From positions 27,436 through 91,435 of the forward strand of contig JBKQIF010000073.1 of assembly GCA_052148435.1 (NCBI GenBank): a stretch of DNA of 64,000 nt, in the 5' to 3' direction. The position numbers were made by a program, and so were the translations under genes. The notes beneath the pieces were generated by a model. The model was not told the DNA's origin, ran no database searches, and worked only from the letters and a program-made list of their open reading frames with translations. The stretch's first letter is position 1; each line of letters starts with the position of its first letter. This stretch comes from JBEKYD01 sp052148435 (GTDB taxonomy: Bacteria > Acidobacteriota > Terriglobia > Bryobacterales > Bryobacteraceae). This document shows, in pieces, positions 55,252 through 62,923 of the stretch.

Positions 55252-55451
55252 TGGAACCGGCCCGCATAGGAAAGCGCCGCGTCGATATCCGCGGGCTTCA
55301 AGGAAGGATAGCCGGCAAGTATCTCGGCACGGTCAATCCCGGCAGCGATATTGTCGAGAATCACCGAAACCATGATTCGGGCCCCGCGAATGCACGCCTT
55401 ACCGTGGCAAATCGCAGGATTCGCACTCACCCGGTCTTTCCACTTCTCCAA
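54912..55451 (-). CDS. DUF433 antitoxin-like protein with antisense extension
   Basis: The first ~75 residues (NPAICHGKACIRGARIMVSVILDNIAAGIDRAEILAGYPSLKPADIDAALSYAGRF) are a complete DUF433 domain, normally a ~75-residue VapB-like antitoxin. The frame then continues for ~100 residues antisense to the TIM-barrel gene, so the original stop has probably been lost by erosion or a neighbouring rearrangement. Whether the long form is made is unknown. No PIN/DUF5615 toxin partner is visible next to it. Confidence 0.6.
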   Translation of the reverse strand: MEKWKDRVSANPAICHGKACIRGARIMVSVILDNIAAGIDRAEILAGYPSLKPADIDAALSYAGRFHYADRMPPKPRTRCAFSWISLLNRRYAPTITQSPGLMPAKAASKAASSDSGEPAALPAARILNAKQVFRVRRITANIRSGSFSRYSSPAGRGSWPSSLRISSGVRVRLYTHPM

Positions 55452-55490
55452 TACGGATCGAACGTGGCGTACGCACTCCTGCGTGCCCCT

Positions 55491-56102
55491 TTACACCGCC
55501 AGCGCATTAATCGGCGCCGGGTGTGACTGCTCGTACGCCTTAATCGCGCTCTCCTGGTTCAGAATATAACCCAGCTCATCCACGCCCTCTAGCAAACAGT
55601 GCTTGGAGAAAGCGTCGATGGGAAATTCCACCACGCGGCCCGAAGGCGTGGTCAACGTCTGGTTGGCCAGGTCGATCCGCACCACCGCGGCTGGGTCGGC
55701 CTCCACCGCGGCGAACAACTCCGCCTGCACGTCGAACGGAATCACGATCGGCAGCAGCGAATTCTTCAGCGAGTTCTGTTTGAAGATATCGGCGAACGAA
55801 GTGCTCAGCACGGCGCGGAAACCGAACTGGGTGAGGGCCCAGGGAGCGTGCTCGCGCGAGCTGCCGCAGCCGAAGTTGTCGCCGGCCAGCAGCACCTGCG
55901 CGCCGGCCGCGCGCGGCTGGTTCAGGATGAAATCGGGCTTGGGATTGCCCTGTGCGTCGTAGCGCCAGTCGCAGAAAAGCTGCTTGTCGAGACCCTGTTT
56001 GGACGTGGTCTTGAGGAAGCGCGCGGGAATCACCTGGTCGGTATCGACGTTATTGATGGGTAGCGGCACCACCCGGCTCTCGAAATTGGTGAACGGCTTC
56101 AC
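55491..56102 (-). CDS. leuD: 3-isopropylmalate dehydratase small subunit
   Basis: 203 residues from GTG 56102, overlapping the leuC stop by 4 nt (GTGA). VPLPINNVDTDQVIPARFLKTT, DNFGCGSSREHAPWAL and KNSLLPIVIP are LeuD signatures. Together with LeuC it isomerises 2-isopropylmalate to 3-isopropylmalate. Confidence 0.97.
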   Translation of the reverse strand: MKPFTNFESRVVPLPINNVDTDQVIPARFLKTTSKQGLDKQLFCDWRYDAQGNPKPDFILNQPRAAGAQVLLAGDNFGCGSSREHAPWALTQFGFRAVLSTSFADIFKQNSLKNSLLPIVIPFDVQAELFAAVEADPAAVVRIDLANQTLTTPSGRVVEFPIDAFSKHCLLEGVDELGYILNQESAIKAYEQSHPAPINALAV

Positions 56103-57499
56103 AGCATTGTCCTCGCATCGGTAACTACGCCGGTAATGGCGCTGGCGGCGGCGGTCAGCGGGCTGGCCAGGAAGGTGCGGCCGCCTTTGCCCTGGCGGCC
56201 TTCGAAATTGCGGTTGGAAGTGGAAACGGCGTACTGGCCGGGTGAAAGCTGGTCGCCGTTCATGGCGATGCACATGGAGCAGCCCGGCTCGCGCCATTCG
56301 CAACCAGCCGCACGAAATACTTCGGGTAACCCTTCGGCGATGGCCTGGCGCTTGACTTCCTGCGAGCCCGGCACCACCATCACGCGCACGTTGGGGCTGA
56401 CCTTGCGTCCCCGCAGCATGGCCGCGGCGGCGCGCAGGTCGCTGATGCGGGAATTGGTGCAGCTTCCGATGAAGACCACGTCGATGGCGTGGCCCGCCAG
56501 CGGCTTACCGCCTTCCAGGCCCATATAAGCCAGCGCCTTCGCCACCGATTCGCGCTGCATCGGGTCGGCCAGCGCAGCGGGGTCGGGCAGCGTCGCGCCG
56601 ATCGACATGCCCATGCCGGGGTTGGTGCCGTAGGTGATCATGGGCTCCAGCGCATCGGCATCAATCGAGACGCTGCGATCGTACGCCGCGCCCTCATCGG
56701 TGGGAAGCTGGCGCCAGCGCGCCAGGGCGGCATCCCAAGCTGCGCCTTTCGGCGCGTGCGGACGGCCCGCCAGGTACTCAAAAGTGGTGTCGTCGGGCGC
56801 GATCAAGCCGGCGCGCGCGCCGCCCTCGATCGACATGTTGCACACCGTCATGCGCTCTTCCATGGAAAGCCCGCCAATGGCGCTGCCGGTGAATTCGAAT
56901 ACCGAACCGGTGCCGCCGGCCACGCCGATGTTGGCGATCAGCGCCAGAATAATGTCCTTGGCGGCCACGCCCGGACGGAGTCTGCCGTTTACCTCCACGC
57001 GGAAGCTCTTCGACGGCCGCTGCAGCAGGCATTGCGTCGCCAGCACGTTCTCCACTTCGCTGGTGCCGATGCCGAAGGCCAGCGCGCCGAACGCGCCATG
57101 CGTGGCGGTGTGGCTGTCGCCGCAGACCACCGTCATGCCCGGCTGCGTCAGCCCGAGCTCCGGCCCGATCACGTGTACGATGCCCTGGCGGTCGCTGTGC
57201 ACACCCAGGCAGCGAATGCCGAACTCGGCGCAATTGGTTTCGAGCTGGGCGAGCTGCCGGGCGGCGATCTCATCCACAATGGGCAGCGACCGGTCGGTGG
57301 TGGGGATGCTGTGGTCGGCGGTGGCGATGGTCAGGTCGGGGCGGCGGACCTTGAGGCCCCGTTCGCGCAGTCCCTGGAAGGCCTGCGGCGAGGTCACTTC
57401 GTGCACCAGATGCAGATCGATGAAGAGCAGGGTGGGCGCGCCGGCTTGTCGATGCACCACGTGGGCGTCCCAAACTTTTTCGATGATGGTTCGCGGCAT
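56099..57499 (-). CDS. leuC: 3-isopropylmalate dehydratase large subunit
   Basis: 466 residues from ATG 57499. The aconitase-type 4Fe-4S cysteines are in VFIGSCTNSR and GCSMCIAMN; VCGDSHTATHGAFGALAFGIGTSEVE is the active-site block. It has the bacterial two-subunit form and is coupled to leuD. A 165-bp gap separates it from leuB. The extra N-terminus of the longer frame (to 57562) is not supported. Confidence 0.97.
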   Translation of the reverse strand: MPRTIIEKVWDAHVVHRQAGAPTLLFIDLHLVHEVTSPQAFQGLRERGLKVRRPDLTIATADHSIPTTDRSLPIVDEIAARQLAQLETNCAEFGIRCLGVHSDRQGIVHVIGPELGLTQPGMTVVCGDSHTATHGAFGALAFGIGTSEVENVLATQCLLQRPSKSFRVEVNGRLRPGVAAKDIILALIANIGVAGGTGSVFEFTGSAIGGLSMEERMTVCNMSIEGGARAGLIAPDDTTFEYLAGRPHAPKGAAWDAALARWRQLPTDEGAAYDRSVSIDADALEPMITYGTNPGMGMSIGATLPDPAALADPMQRESVAKALAYMGLEGGKPLAGHAIDVVFIGSCTNSRISDLRAAAAMLRGRKVSPNVRVMVVPGSQEVKRQAIAEGLPEVFRAAGCEWREPGCSMCIAMNGDQLSPGQYAVSTSNRNFEGRQGKGGRTFLASPLTAAASAITGVVTDARTML

Positions 57500-57664
57500 A
57501 GCGTTCTTGCGTCCGGAGTGTTCCAATTCTGTATTACAGCACGTAGCTGTGGGACAGACCATCGCTTTGTGTGGTCTGTCATTGTTTCCCGGGCAGGTCC
57601 GGAACCCGGTTGGGAGCCGGGCCTGCCCGAATTGGCGGCTGAGCGGAGACCGGTAAGCTTCCGC

Positions 57665-58750
57665 TCAGCCAATCGCGAGACGTACGGCTTGGCCAACCTG
57701 TTCGGTGGTTGCCGGCGTCCCCGAAGGTCGCAGGTCCGCGGTGACCTGGCCGCTGGCAAGAACGGCCTCGATGGCCTTCTCCACGGCGGCCGCTTCCGCG
57801 GTCAATCCAAAACTGTAAGCCAGCATGGCCGCCACCGATCCGATGGCGCCCAGCGGGTTTGCCTTATTCTGTCCGGCGATATCCGGCGCCGAGCCGTGCA
57901 CCGGCTCGTACAGTCCTACATACGCGCCGGACGGTTTGCGGCTGCCGATAGAAGCCGATGGCAGCATGCCGATCGAGCCGGCCAGCACCGCGCCTTCGTC
58001 GCTGAGGATGTCGCCAAACATGTTTTCGGTCAGCACTACGTCGAACCGCCTGGGGTTGAGGACGAGTTGCATGGCGCAGTTATCCACCAGCAGATGATCC
58101 AGCTCCACGTCGGGATACTCGCGCGCCACTTCGCACACCACCCGCCGCCAGAGCTGCGAGTTTTCGAGCACGTTCGATTTATCCACCGAAGTGACCTTCT
58201 TCCGCCGCCCCCGCGCCAGGTGAAAGGCGGTGTGCGAGACGCGCTCGATTTCGGAGCGGGTATAGGTCATGGTATTGACCGCCCGGGTTTCGCCGCCGTC
58301 TTCGAAGATGCCGCGCGGCGTTCCGTAATAAATTCCGCCGGTCAGTTCGCGGACGATGATCATGTCCGTGCCTTCCACTAAATGGTTCTTCAGCGGAGAG
58401 GAGTCGAGGAGCGGCCCATAGGCGCGCACCGGGCGCAGGTTGGCGAACACGCCCAGCGCCTTGCGAATCGCCAGCAAGCCGCGCTCGGGCCGTTTTTCCG
58501 GAGGCGCGTTGTCGAACTCCGGCAAACCCACCGCGCCCATCAGCGTAGCGTCGGCCGCCGCGGCCAGGCGCGCGGTTTCTTCCGGGAACGGCGAACCCGT
58601 CCGGTGAATCGCTACGCCGCCCAGCAGACCCTCGGTCAGGGTGAGCGGATGGTTCCACTTTTCGGCTACGTGCCGCAATACCAGCACGGCTTCGCGCGTC
58701 ACTTCCGTGCCGATGCCGTCGCCGGGCAAAACCAGAACGTTGAGGTTCAT
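57665..58750 (-). CDS. leuB: 3-isopropylmalate dehydrogenase
   Basis: 361 residues. LNVLVLPGDGIGTEVTREA, the RELTGGIYYGTPRG block specific to LeuB, KKVTSVDKSNVLENSQLWR with catalytic lysine, and YEPVHGSAPDIAGQNKANPLGAI are all present. It oxidatively decarboxylates 3-isopropylmalate with NAD+. It starts 3 bp after the leuA stop. Confidence 0.97.
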   Translation of the reverse strand: MNLNVLVLPGDGIGTEVTREAVLVLRHVAEKWNHPLTLTEGLLGGVAIHRTGSPFPEETARLAAAADATLMGAVGLPEFDNAPPEKRPERGLLAIRKALGVFANLRPVRAYGPLLDSSPLKNHLVEGTDMIIVRELTGGIYYGTPRGIFEDGGETRAVNTMTYTRSEIERVSHTAFHLARGRRKKVTSVDKSNVLENSQLWRRVVCEVAREYPDVELDHLLVDNCAMQLVLNPRRFDVVLTENMFGDILSDEGAVLAGSIGMLPSASIGSRKPSGAYVGLYEPVHGSAPDIAGQNKANPLGAIGSVAAMLAYSFGLTAEAAAVEKAIEAVLASGQVTADLRPSGTPATTEQVGQAVRLAIG

Positions 58751-58753
58751 GAA

Positions 58754-59926
58754 TCAGTCCGCCACGGCCGGCTGCGCCAACCGCGTCTCGCGCAGCAGGG
58801 CCAGGATCTCTTCGTCCATCAGCCCCTTCTTGCGCTGATCGGCCACGGCGGTGAAACGATAATAGAAGGCGTCCAGCTCTTCGCGGGAAAGCTCGAAGCC
58901 GAGCTTTTGAGCGCGTTGATTGAGCGCGTGGCGGCCGCTGTGCTTGCCCAGCACCAACTCGCCTTCCGTCACGCCTACCGAACGCGGATCGATAATCTCG
59001 TAGGTGGTTTTTTCCTTCAGGTATCCGTCCTGGTGAATCCCCGCTTCGTGGGCGAAAGCGTTGCGGCCCACGATGGCCTTATTCGGCTGCGGGCCGAAGG
59101 TGATCAGCGAGCTCAGCAACTGGCTGGCCGCGTAGAGATGTTCGGTACGGATGGCGGTGGGATAGGGATACTGGTCGGAGCGGGTCTTGAGGATCATCAC
59201 CACCTCCTCCAGCGAGCAATTGCCGGCGCGCTCGCCGATTCCGTTGATGGTGCATTCCACCTGGCGTGCCCCGGCTTCGATAGCGGCCAGCGAGTTGGCC
59301 ACGGCCAGGCCCAGATCGTCGTGGCAGTGCACGCTCACGATGGCGTCTTCGCCCAGCGCCCGCGCGATGCGTCCGATCAGGGCGGCGTATTCCTTAGGCG
59401 TCGAATAGCCCACCGTGTCGGGAATGTTCACCGTGCCGGCGCCGGCCGCCACCACGGCTTTCGATACCGTCTCCAGGTAATCCGGATCGGTGCGCGCCCC
59501 GTCTTCGGCGGAGAACTCCACGTCGTCCGTATAGCGCCGCGCCAGTTCCACCGCGGCCACGGCTTCGTCCAGAACCTGCTGCCGGGTCTTCTTGAGCTTG
59601 TGTTTCAGATGAATTTCGCTGGTGGCGATGAAAGTGTGGATGCGGGGGCGGGCGGCGCGTTCCAGGGACTTGGCGGCGCGTTCCACGTCCAGGGTGCAGC
59701 AGCGCGCCAGCGCGGCCACGCGCGCCGTCGGAAACTCGGCGCCCACCGCCGATACGGCTTCGAAGTCGCCATCCGAGGCGATCGGAAAACCGGCCTCCAA
59801 AATGTCCACTCCCAGTTCCACCAGCTTGGCGGCCATCCGCAGCTTTTCCGGCACCGTCATGCTACAGCCCGGAGACTGCTCACCGTCGCGTAACGTAGTG
59901 TCGAAAATGTAGACGTGGTCGCTCAT
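58754..59926 (-). CDS. leuA: 2-isopropylmalate synthase, short form
   Basis: 390 residues. DTTLRDGEQSPGCSMTV, GFPIASDGDFEAV, HCHDDLGLAVANSLAAIEAGA and GIGERAGNCSLEEVVMIL are the catalytic barrel motifs, and NKAIVGRNAFAHEAGIHQDG follows. The protein ends at ~390 residues, so the usual ~120-residue C-terminal LeuA dimer (leucine allosteric) domain is missing. Feedback by leucine would then be weak or absent, unless control comes from the LysR regulator. It is first in leuABCD. Confidence 0.95.
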   Translation of the reverse strand: MSDHVYIFDTTLRDGEQSPGCSMTVPEKLRMAAKLVELGVDILEAGFPIASDGDFEAVSAVGAEFPTARVAALARCCTLDVERAAKSLERAARPRIHTFIATSEIHLKHKLKKTRQQVLDEAVAAVELARRYTDDVEFSAEDGARTDPDYLETVSKAVVAAGAGTVNIPDTVGYSTPKEYAALIGRIARALGEDAIVSVHCHDDLGLAVANSLAAIEAGARQVECTINGIGERAGNCSLEEVVMILKTRSDQYPYPTAIRTEHLYAASQLLSSLITFGPQPNKAIVGRNAFAHEAGIHQDGYLKEKTTYEIIDPRSVGVTEGELVLGKHSGRHALNQRAQKLGFELSREELDAFYYRFTAVADQRKKGLMDEEILALLRETRLAQPAVAD

Positions 59927-59946
59927 CGGCGTGAATCCAATACTTG

Positions 59947-59975
59947 ATTATGGGCATTCGCCGACGATTTGGCAA
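59947..59975 (-). promoter_or_regulatory. leuA promoter
   Basis: On the minus strand, TTGCCA (59970-59975) and CATAAT (59947-59952) are 17 bp apart, a good sigma70-type promoter for leuA. It lies in the 103-bp gap shared with the divergent LysR gene, next to an AAATT-TAT-AATTT inverted repeat that could be the LysR site. Confidence 0.6.
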
Positions 59976-60029
59976 ATTTATAATTTTAGGGTCTGCCATT
60001 AGCGCATGTTATAGTAAGAATCGCCTGCC

Positions 60030-60899
60030 ATGGAGCTCTATTCGCTGCGCGTTTTCCTGACCGTCGCCACCGAAAAGAGCTTTTCGCGGGCGGCGGACAA
60101 GCTGCTGCGCACCCAACCGGCGGTGTCGCTGGCCGTGCAGCGCCTGGAACAGGAACTGGGAGAGCGGCTGATCGACCGTTCCGGCAAGGACCTGATCCTG
60201 ACCGACGCCGGCCGCGCCGTGCTGGAGTACGCCCGCCGCTTCCAGAACCTGGAACTGGAACTGGGCAACGCCCTTTCCGAGCTCCGCGACAAATCCTCGG
60301 GCAGGTTGATCATAGGCGCCAACGAATCCACCACGCTTTATCTGCTGCGCCACATCCAGCGCTACCGCGAGCTGTATCCGCGGGTCAAAGTGCAGGTGCG
60401 CCGCAGCCTTTCGAGCAAAATTCCCGGCGAGCTGCTGGACGGCAACCTGGAGCTGGGCGTGATCAGTTACGATCCCGGAGACGAGCGCATCCAATCGAAA
60501 GTGATCTACACCGACGCGATCGCATTGGTAGTGTCGCCGCGCCATCGCCTGGCCCACCGCAAGCACGTGGCGCTGAGCGAGCTCGCTTCGGAGACTTTTA
60601 TCGCGCACAACGTTACGTCGCCCTACCGGGAATTGGTGATCCGCAATTTCCAGACTCACAAGGTTCCCCTTCACATGGACGTGGAAATGCCGACCATCGA
60701 GACCATCCGCAAGCTGGTGCAGAACGGCCAGGGCGTGGCGTTTCTCCCGCGCATGTGCGTGGAACAGGAAATCGAGCAGAAGCTGTTGAGCGAAGTGCGG
60801 GTGACGGAAATGAACGTGGAGCGCAAGATCCGGCTGGTATACCCCACTCGCCGCGCGCTGAGCCACGCCGCCCGCGCCTTCCTGGAACTGTTGGGATAG
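60030..60899 (+). CDS. LysR-family transcriptional regulator
   Basis: 289 residues. The N-terminal winged helix is MELYSLRVFLTVATEKSFSRAADKLLRTQPAVSLAVQRLEQELGERLIDRSGKDLILTDAG, followed by a periplasmic-binding-like effector domain with SGRLIIGANESTTLYLLRHIQRYRELYP. It is transcribed divergently from leuA over a 103-bp gap, the usual arrangement of a LysR protein and its target operon, so control of leucine synthesis is a reasonable inference. Its effector is not shown. Confidence 0.93.
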   Translation: MELYSLRVFLTVATEKSFSRAADKLLRTQPAVSLAVQRLEQELGERLIDRSGKDLILTDAGRAVLEYARRFQNLELELGNALSELRDKSSGRLIIGANESTTLYLLRHIQRYRELYPRVKVQVRRSLSSKIPGELLDGNLELGVISYDPGDERIQSKVIYTDAIALVVSPRHRLAHRKHVALSELASETFIAHNVTSPYRELVIRNFQTHKVPLHMDVEMPTIETIRKLVQNGQGVAFLPRMCVEQEIEQKLLSEVRVTEMNVERKIRLVYPTRRALSHAARAFLELLG

Positions 60900-61232
60900 A
60901 GCGGATCGTTCTCCACTAACTGAACACCCTCGCCGGCGCCGGGAAACGCGTTGAAGCCGCGACCCAAGGCCCGCGGGATTATGCCAAATCCCCAGGGGAT
61001 TGCCTGAGAAGTCGCGTTCTGCTAAACGGTGGGAGGTGAAACGCCGTAGATTCGTGCTTACCCTCTACGGGCTGGCTCCCGCGGCTCGTGTCGTAGCGCA
61101 GCAGGGCCGCCCCAGCCCGAGGCGATCGAAAAGACGACGGCCTCCGCCGAGCCGTCCGTTGCCGTACGCAAGGTGGGATTTCAACCGCAGGCACAGAAAC
61201 AGGTCGGCGCTCGTCGGATCGGAGGCTACTGG
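60900..61232. other. Intergenic region containing a dispersed repeat
   Basis: No gene is supported between the LysR stop and the sulfatase. The first ~65 bp (60903-60965) match the block at 50283-50345: GGATCGTTCTCCACTAACTG...CCTCGCCGGCGCC...GCCGCGACC. Confidence 0.6.
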
Positions 61233-62798
61233 ATGCATCGACGAAACTTTGTAAGATCGCTAGGCGGCGGTAGTGCCGTAGCACTTGCGGCACGCGCCGC
61301 GGGACAAGCCGGAAGGACGCCAAAGCAAGCCATCGTGATCATGAACGATTCGGTGCGCGCGGACATGCTGAATTGCTATCGGCATACCGGACTTCAGACC
61401 CCGAATCTCGACCGTCTGGCCGCGGGCGGCATGCGATTCGACCGCGCGTATACCTGCCAGCCGGTCTGCACTCCGGCGCGCTCGGCATTGTTCACCGGCA
61501 CCTATCCCCACAGCAACGGCGCGTGGGCGAATAGTCTGCCGCTGGGACAGACCGTCCACACGATCGGCCAGCGCCTGCATGATAAAGGAGTGCACTGCGC
61601 CTATATCGGGAAGTGGCATCTGGACGGCTCCGACTACTTCGGCACTGGCCGCCCCGCTCCGGGCTGGGACCCCGGCTACTGGTACGATCAGCGAAACTAT
61701 TTATATGAGCTCACGCCCGAGGACCGCGTGCGTTCGCGCAATACGGCCACGAACCGGGATCCCGGCCTGACCGCCGAGTTCACTTTCGGCCACCGCTGTT
61801 CGAACCGGGCCATCGACTTCCTCAAAAACCACGCGGCGGAAGATTTTCTCCTGGTGCTCTCCTACGACGAGCCACACGGGCCGTATCTCTGCCCGCGGCC
61901 CTTCTCGGACATGTACAAGAATTTCGTCTTCCCCAGCAGCCCGAATGTGGCGGACCCTCTGGTCCGGAAACCCGCCGAGCAGCGCGTCTGGGCGGATGGA
62001 AGATTGGGCCGCCCGCCGCAACCGGTCACCGCGCCGGACTTTTTCGGGTGCTTTAGCTTCATCGACAGCGAAATCGGCCGCGTAATCGATGCCATCGATC
62101 GCGTTAGCCGCGACGCGCTGGTCATCTACACAGCGGACCACGGAGACTTTCTCGAGTCGCACCGGCTGGACGGCGGCAAGGGATCGTGCATGTACGAAGA
62201 GATTACCCGGATCCCCTTTCTGGTGCGATGGCCCGGGCACGCGGCCGAGAATTCCGTTTGCCCGCACCCGATTTCACACATCGACGTCACCGGGACTTTA
62301 ATGGAGTACTTCGGCCACGAATTGCCGAAGAGCCTGCAGGGCGGGAGTATGCTCGGGACCTTCGAGAATCCGGCACGCAAGCCGCGAGACGAGATCTTCA
62401 TGGAGTTCGGCCGCTATGAAGTCGATCACGACGCCTTTGGCGGATTCCAGCCGATCCGCTGTGTCTTCGACGGCCGCTTCAAATTATCGGTTCATCTCAT
62501 GACAAGCGATGAGCTCTACGATCTGGAGAAGGATCCCGCCGAGATGAGCAACCTGATCGACTCGCCGGACCACGCTGCCAGGAGAGACCACCTGCACGAC
62601 AAACTGCTGGACTGGATGAACCGCACGCGCGATCCGTTCCGCGGATACTATTGGGGCCGCCGTGCCTGGCGTCCGGATTTTCCCGTCGCCTGGAACAATG
62701 CCGGCATGACCCGGCAGCGTGAAGACGATGGCTACGAGCCGCGGCAGCTTGTCTACGAAACCGGATTGACGATGAAGGAAGCGACGCGCCCCAAGTGA
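61233..62798 (+). CDS. Exported sulfatase / phosphonate-monoester hydrolase family enzyme
   Basis: 521 residues from ATG 61233, with GGAGG 7 nt upstream. MHRRNFVRSLGGGSAVALAARAAG is a Tat-like signal. The formylglycine motif is CTPARSALFTGTYP with C79 as the residue to be converted, and IGKWHLDG follows. The first metal site is IVIMNDSVRADML, where only one aspartate is visible, a variant seen in phosphonate/aryl-sulfate hydrolases. IYTADHGDFLESHRL and CMYEEITRIPFLVRWPG complete the fold. It probably desulfates carbohydrate or aryl sulfates outside the cytoplasm. Confidence 0.9.
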   Translation: MHRRNFVRSLGGGSAVALAARAAGQAGRTPKQAIVIMNDSVRADMLNCYRHTGLQTPNLDRLAAGGMRFDRAYTCQPVCTPARSALFTGTYPHSNGAWANSLPLGQTVHTIGQRLHDKGVHCAYIGKWHLDGSDYFGTGRPAPGWDPGYWYDQRNYLYELTPEDRVRSRNTATNRDPGLTAEFTFGHRCSNRAIDFLKNHAAEDFLLVLSYDEPHGPYLCPRPFSDMYKNFVFPSSPNVADPLVRKPAEQRVWADGRLGRPPQPVTAPDFFGCFSFIDSEIGRVIDAIDRVSRDALVIYTADHGDFLESHRLDGGKGSCMYEEITRIPFLVRWPGHAAENSVCPHPISHIDVTGTLMEYFGHELPKSLQGGSMLGTFENPARKPRDEIFMEFGRYEVDHDAFGGFQPIRCVFDGRFKLSVHLMTSDELYDLEKDPAEMSNLIDSPDHAARRDHLHDKLLDWMNRTRDPFRGYYWGRRAWRPDFPVAWNNAGMTRQREDDGYEPRQLVYETGLTMKEATRPK

Positions 62799-62825
62799 CC
62801 GCCGGCTGATCCATCCCGGCAGGGG

Positions 62826-62852
62826 CCGTGGAGCAGGCGTTTTCGCCTGCGA
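62826..62852. repeat. Dispersed GGAGCAGGC-type intergenic repeat
   Basis: CCGTGGAGCAGGCGTTTTCGCCTGCG is a single-hairpin member of the family found near 21571, 28005 and 52611. It lies between the sulfatase and the next gene. Confidence 0.6.
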
Positions 62853-62923
62853 TCTGCCACAGGGCCAGATCTGCCACGGGCCGTTGGCTCAGCAATCTGT
62901 TACCGTGAAACCGGAGAAAAAAC

